Part shown: in pieces, positions 32,729 through 35,780 of the stretch | How the letters are laid out: the number at the start of each line of letters is the position of its first letter | How positions within the stretch are numbered: the first letter of the stretch is position 1 | Assembly: GCA_044375975.1 (NCBI GenBank) | Contig: JBILLQ010000031.1 | Coordinates: 1 to 35,780, forward strand | DNA: 35,780 nucleotides | Reading direction: 5' to 3' | Origin: UBA5018 sp044375975 | Lineage (GTDB): Bacteria; Cyanobacteriota; Cyanobacteriia; PCC-6307; Cyanobiaceae | Notes under the pieces: generated by a model | Seen by the model: only the letters and a program-made list of their open reading frames with translations | Told to the model about the DNA's origin: nothing | Database searches by the model: none | Translations under genes and position numbers: made by a program

Positions 32729-32748
32729 TGAGAATGGTTGTCGTTCTA
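32729..32748 (-). promoter_or_regulatory. Predicted -10 element plus Zur box, second cobW
   Basis: On the minus strand TAGAACGACAACCATTCTCA, matching the znuA element at 16 of 20 positions, with the same -10-into-palindrome layout. It ends 26 bases before the cobW ATG. No clear -35. Confidence 0.7.
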
Positions 32749-32817
32749 GCAGCTACGGCCGCCCGGATCAGCCCCAATGGCTCCCGCCGCCCGGCCTGAT
32801 CCTTGCGGCTGGGGTAA

Positions 32818-33015
32818 TCAGTGATCTGGTGCGCATGGAATGCCTGGTGGGCCCACTGCGCAAAGCCGATCAAAGCTGCGCTCCATGTGCTTGACCATCG
32901 ATGGCGCAGTTGTGCCAGCCATAGCCCGATCTGGAATGGCAAGAGGCGAGCCTGAAGCGCTTCGGACTGTCTCCTGCCGGAAGCCCTGCACTACCTCCAA
33001 GTCAACGACGATCAC
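32818..33015 (-). pseudogene. VapC (PIN-domain) toxin with internal deletion
   Basis: GTG start overlapping the antitoxin stop (GTGA). It reads MIVVD, the PIN opening with its first Asp, and then jumps to LEVVQGFRQE, which in PIN toxins (TEVLQGFR) normally lies about 40-50 residues further on. After that the frame no longer matches the family. An internal deletion followed by frame loss is the simplest reading. Confidence 0.6.
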
Positions 33016-33245
33016 AGTTGTTCCTGAACTGCTGCCGGGGCAGTCTCCGGATCCGCGTCGAGCCGTTGGGCCTCCAGATCTCCCTCCCAGTGCAGCTGAC
33101 CACGGAAGGAGCGAATCTCCCCCTGCTGCTGCAGTCGTACCAGGGTGCGTAGACCCAGTTCCACCGCCTCGCGTTTACTGCGGGCACCGGAGGCCTGCAT
33201 GGCCTGTCGCATCAGCGCGTCATCAATGACGGTATTGGTGCGCAT
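33012..33245 (-). CDS. vapB: VapB-type antitoxin (DUF2191-like)
   Basis: 77 aa: MRTNTVIDDALMRQAMQASG then ARSKREAVELGLRTLVRLQQ and a tail with FRGQLHWEGDLEAQR. This is the ribbon-helix-helix VapB family (TNIVIDDxLMxxAxxxxGxxTKREAVExxLxxLV). It starts at 33245; the frame is open upstream but shows no homology there. The partner VapC overlaps its stop but is broken, leaving the antitoxin alone. Confidence 0.85.
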   Translation of the reverse strand: MRTNTVIDDALMRQAMQASGARSKREAVELGLRTLVRLQQQGEIRSFRGQLHWEGDLEAQRLDADPETAPAAVQEQL

Positions 33246-33325
33246 AGGCGGTTCGCACGGAGATTCCGTGGCCGGTGCTGGTGTGTAAAGGCTAGTCGGT
33301 TCATACACTTGACTTCCTCCCCGCC

Positions 33326-33490
33326 GTGAACGCCGCCCCAAGAGACCTTGCTGATGATGAGACCGCACCGACAGGCCGGCGACTGCTGGCCAAGCTGCTG
33401 GTACTCCAGGCCTCCATTCCCATGGCCGAGGGCCTCAGCCAGGAGCAGATCGATTCCGCACTGGAGCGCGAGCGGGCCTCCTGGCGGTGA
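33326..33490 (+). CDS. Small hypothetical protein
   Basis: 54-aa frame with GTG start: VNAAPRDLADDETAPTGRRL, then LAKLLVLQASIPMAEGLSQE and a charged end ALERERASWR. The C-terminal part looks like the toxin-binding tail of a small antitoxin, but there is no partner. It lies in the 400-base gap between vapB and the atp terminator, which otherwise holds nothing I can identify. Confidence 0.35.
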   Translation: MNAAPRDLADDETAPTGRRLLAKLLVLQASIPMAEGLSQEQIDSALERERASWR

Positions 33491-33554
33491 GCGATGCGCC
33501 AAAAGCCCCAGGTCAGGCTGGGGGCAAGGAATAGAAACAATCCACAAAATACAT

Positions 33555-33578
33555 AAAAAACCCCGGACAATGCCGGGG
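33555..33578 (-). terminator. Rho-independent terminator of the atpD-atpC operon
   Basis: On the minus strand CCCCGG-cattgt-CCGGGG followed by six T. It lies about 85 bases beyond the atpC stop and is correctly oriented for it. Confidence 0.9.
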
Positions 33579-33602
33579 CTAAAGAAATAAATTAATTCCC
33601 CA

Positions 33603-33667
33603 GGCTTGATTCAGCCCCATGGCTTAATTCAGCCCCAGAATTGAATCAGCCCCAAAATCAAATCAGC
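33603..33667. repeat. Four degenerate 17-18-bp repeats after atpC
   Basis: Units built on TTGATTCAGCCCCA: GCTTGATTCAGCCCCATG, GCTTAATTCAGCCCCAGA, ATTGAATCAGCCCCAAA and a worn last unit that overlaps the atpC stop codon. They lie between the atpC stop and its terminator and would be transcribed. Confidence 0.85.
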
Positions 33668-34070
33668 TGCTGCTGCTGGCCTGGGCGCGGGCGCTGGCCC
33701 GAGCCAGGGCCTGGCCGGCTTTGAGCTTCTCGCTGCTGCTGGGCTTGCCTTCGAAAGCGGCGACGGCTTGCTGGGCAGCTTCCAATTCGGCCTGGGCGGC
33801 GGCGGGATCAATTTTGGAGCCGAGTTCGGCTCCATTCACCAGCACTGTTACCTGATCGGCTTCCACTTCGGCGAAACCGCCGAGCAGGGCGATGGAGGTC
33901 CACTCGCCAGCGGCGCGCAACCTCATCACACCAGCCTCCAGGGCCGCCAGCATGGTCACGTGGCCGGGAAGAATACCCACCTGACCTGAGGCACTGGGCA
34001 GGATCACCTCATCGGCAACCCCATCGAAAACGCTCTGATCAGGTGCCAGAACGCGCAGAGTCAAACTCAT
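33663..34070 (-). CDS. atpC: ATP synthase F1 epsilon subunit
   Basis: 135 aa: MSLTLRVLAPDQSVFDGVAD, then EVILPSASGQVGILPGHVTM, the N-terminal beta-sandwich of the epsilon subunit, followed by the helical C-terminal arm rich in Ala/Glu. Part of the rotor stalk and inhibitor of ATP hydrolysis in thylakoid or plasma-membrane ATP synthase. It lies 28 bases after atpD, the usual cyanobacterial beta-epsilon pair. The tail ends in a Ser run (QASSSS). Confidence 0.97.
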   Translation of the reverse strand: MSLTLRVLAPDQSVFDGVADEVILPSASGQVGILPGHVTMLAALEAGVMRLRAAGEWTSIALLGGFAEVEADQVTVLVNGAELGSKIDPAAAQAELEAAQQAVAAFEGKPSSSEKLKAGQALARASARAQASSSS

Positions 34071-34098
34071 GACTTTCAGCTCTCAAGATGATGGGTGA

Positions 34099-35559
34099 TC
34101 AACCCTTGGAATCGGCAAGGATCTTGGCGGCCTTAGCCTTAACTTCGTCGATGTTGCCGACCAAGTAGAAAGCGGCTTCCGGCAGATCGTCGAGTTCACC
34201 AGCCAGGATCATGTTGAAGCCCTTGATGGTTTCCTCAAGCTTCACATACTTACCGGACATACCGGTAAAGATTTCAGCCACAAAGAAGGGCTGAGAGAGG
34301 AACTTCTCAATCTTGCGGGCGCGATCAACCGTACGGCGGTCATCCTCGGAGAGTTCATCAAGGCCCAGAATCGCGATGATGTCCTGGAGTTCCTTATAGC
34401 GCTGCAGGGTGGACTGCACGCTGCGGGCGGTGCGGTAGTGCTCGTCGCCCACCACGGCCGGCTGGAGCATGGTGCTGGTGGAATCCAGCGGATCCACGGC
34501 CGGATAGATGCCCTTGGAGGCCAGACCGCGGTTGAGCACCGTGGTGGCATCCAGGTGGGCGAAGGTGGTGGCGGGAGCGGGGTCGGTGAGGTCGTCCGCA
34601 GGCACATAAACGGCCTGGATCGAGGTGATCGAACCTTCCAGGGTGGAGGTGATCCGCTCCTGCAGCATGCCCACGTCGGTGCCGAGGGTGGGCTGGTAGC
34701 CCACGGCGGAAGGCATGCGGCCCAGCAGAGCCGACACCTCAGAACCCGCTTGCACGAAGCGGAAGATGTTGTCGACGAACAGCAGCACGTCCTGCTTGTT
34801 CACGTCGCGGAAGTGCTCAGCCATGGTGAGAGCTGAGAGGCCCACGCGCATGCGAGCGCCGGGGGGCTCGTTCATCTGGCCGTAGCAGAGGGCCACCTTC
34901 GACTTGGAGAGGTCTTCGGAGTTGATCACCCCGGATTCCTTGAATTCCTCGTAGAGGTCATTGCCCTCGCGGGTGCGCTCGCCCACACCGGCGAACACGG
35001 ACACGCCGCCGTGCTCCTTGGCGATGTTGTTGATCAGCTCCTGGATGAGCACGGTCTTGCCCACGCCGGCGCCACCGAACAGACCCACCTTGCCGCCCTG
35101 GCGATAGGGGGCCAGCAGGTCGATCACCTTGATGCCGGTCTCGAACACCTTGGGCTTGGTTTCCAGCTCGGTGAGCTTGGGAGCCTCGCGGTGGATCGAA
35201 GCGGTGAGGGTGGAGGTCACAGGCCCCTTTTCGTCCACGGGCTCGCCGAGCACGTTGAAGATGCGGCCCAGGGTGGCTTCACCCACCGGTACACAGATGG
35301 GAGAGCCCGTATCGAGGGCTTCCATGCCGCGCACCAAACCATCGGTGCTGCTCATGGCCACGGCCCGCACCCGGTGATCCCCCAGGAGCTGCTGCACCTC
35401 GGCGGTGAGGGCGACGTCTTGCCCTGCAGGGTTTTTGGCCTCGATGCGCAGGGCGTTAAAAATGCGTGGCAGCTTGCCGGCCGGGAACTCCACGTCGAGA
35501 ACGGGGCCGATCACCTGCCGGACAATGCCCTTGGTGCCGGTGGCAGTTGCAGCAGCCAT
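34099..35559 (-). CDS. atpD: ATP synthase F1 beta subunit
   Basis: 486 aa, the catalytic subunit of F1. P-loop GGAGVGKT (162-169), GERTREGNDLY, the Walker B region DVLLFVDNIFRFVQAGSEVS, ALLGRMPSAVGYQPTL and a C-terminal helical domain ending EVKAKAAKILADSKG. The start at 35559 (MAAATATGTKGIV) gives the standard cyanobacterial N-terminus; the 27 codons open upstream have no homology. It is co-transcribed with atpC. The gene is often called atpB in cyanobacteria and plastids. Confidence 0.98.
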   Translation of the reverse strand: MAAATATGTKGIVRQVIGPVLDVEFPAGKLPRIFNALRIEAKNPAGQDVALTAEVQQLLGDHRVRAVAMSSTDGLVRGMEALDTGSPICVPVGEATLGRIFNVLGEPVDEKGPVTSTLTASIHREAPKLTELETKPKVFETGIKVIDLLAPYRQGGKVGLFGGAGVGKTVLIQELINNIAKEHGGVSVFAGVGERTREGNDLYEEFKESGVINSEDLSKSKVALCYGQMNEPPGARMRVGLSALTMAEHFRDVNKQDVLLFVDNIFRFVQAGSEVSALLGRMPSAVGYQPTLGTDVGMLQERITSTLEGSITSIQAVYVPADDLTDPAPATTFAHLDATTVLNRGLASKGIYPAVDPLDSTSTMLQPAVVGDEHYRTARSVQSTLQRYKELQDIIAILGLDELSEDDRRTVDRARKIEKFLSQPFFVAEIFTGMSGKYVKLEETIKGFNMILAGELDDLPEAAFYLVGNIDEVKAKAAKILADSKG

Positions 35560-35780
35560 ATGTAAGGAAGAGGCGGGGGGCGAATAGCGGGACCATCCCC
35601 GCCAGAAGCGGCGCAACCCTATCACCGCCCTTTCCCGGTAGGGGCCCAATGGCTGACCTGATCAGCAACAAAACTCCGCAGACCGGAGCAGGCGCTCTGG
35701 CCGCGGTCTGCTGCCGATGCAGGCAATGAGCAGACGCTGCAGCAAACCCTTCAGATTAAAACGGCGATTGAAGCGATAAG
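35560..35780. other. Upstream region of atpD
   Basis: No gene supported. The atpD promoter should lie here on the minus strand; I see no convincing hexamer pair and no strong ribosome-binding site before the ATG. Confidence 0.4.

Overview
The window looks like the chromosome of a GC-rich picocyanobacterium (Synechococcus / Cyanobium / Vulcanococcus type). This is inferred from gene content: a PSRP-3 (Ycf65) ribosomal protein found in cyanobacteria and plastids, an SLH-OprB outer-membrane porin, an atpD-atpC pair standing apart from other ATP synthase genes, and CobW proteins next to znuACB. No rRNA, tRNA or CRISPR array was seen.

Layout. (1) 1-8.7 kb is a core region. On the minus strand run a DUF697-type GTPase, nadD, nadE and ald, then pepP (+), a HAD phosphatase (-) and PSRP-3 (+) with a strong terminator. 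Several loci here carry degenerate tandem repeats with a period of about 15 bp. (2) 8.7-11.5 kb is a decayed accessory zone: an A9G16 tract, a GNAT-like gene, toxin-antitoxin pieces (HicB-like, MazF fragment, AbrB/VapB with a cut-off VapC) and a broken ISNCY-type transposase with a 57-bp palindromic insertion. (3) 11.7-20.9 kb is an AT-rich island rich in the HIP1 octamer GCGATCGC. It carries five tightly packed plus-strand genes: a membrane-anchored coiled-coil McrB-like GTPase, a DUF2357 (McrC-like) partner, a UPF1-like SF1 helicase, a PLD-type nuclease and a 795-aa protein I do not recognise. It resembles the McrBC-derived CoCoNuT class of predicted RNA-targeting defence systems. (4) 21.0-22.2 kb holds an IS5 transposase remnant fused in frame to a second, internally deleted copy of the AbrB/VapC locus. 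The island therefore lies between two nearly identical direct repeats of 211 bp.

(5) 22.3-32.8 kb is a zinc region. A porin diverges from a plus-strand operon of cobW, a degenerate G3E-like protein and two altered metallophosphoesterases. This converges on a minus-strand cluster of cobW, a WD40 protein, znuA, znuC and znuB. Three promoters (before both cobW genes and before znuA) share a 20-bp element in which a -10-like hexamer runs straight into a Zur-box-like palindrome, so the region reads as one zinc-starvation regulon. The first metallophosphoesterase has Cys in place of two metal ligands; the second has lost most of them. (6) 32.8-35.8 kb has a VapB antitoxin with a broken VapC, then atpD-atpC with its terminator.

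All names rest on motif recognition by eye. No database search was run.
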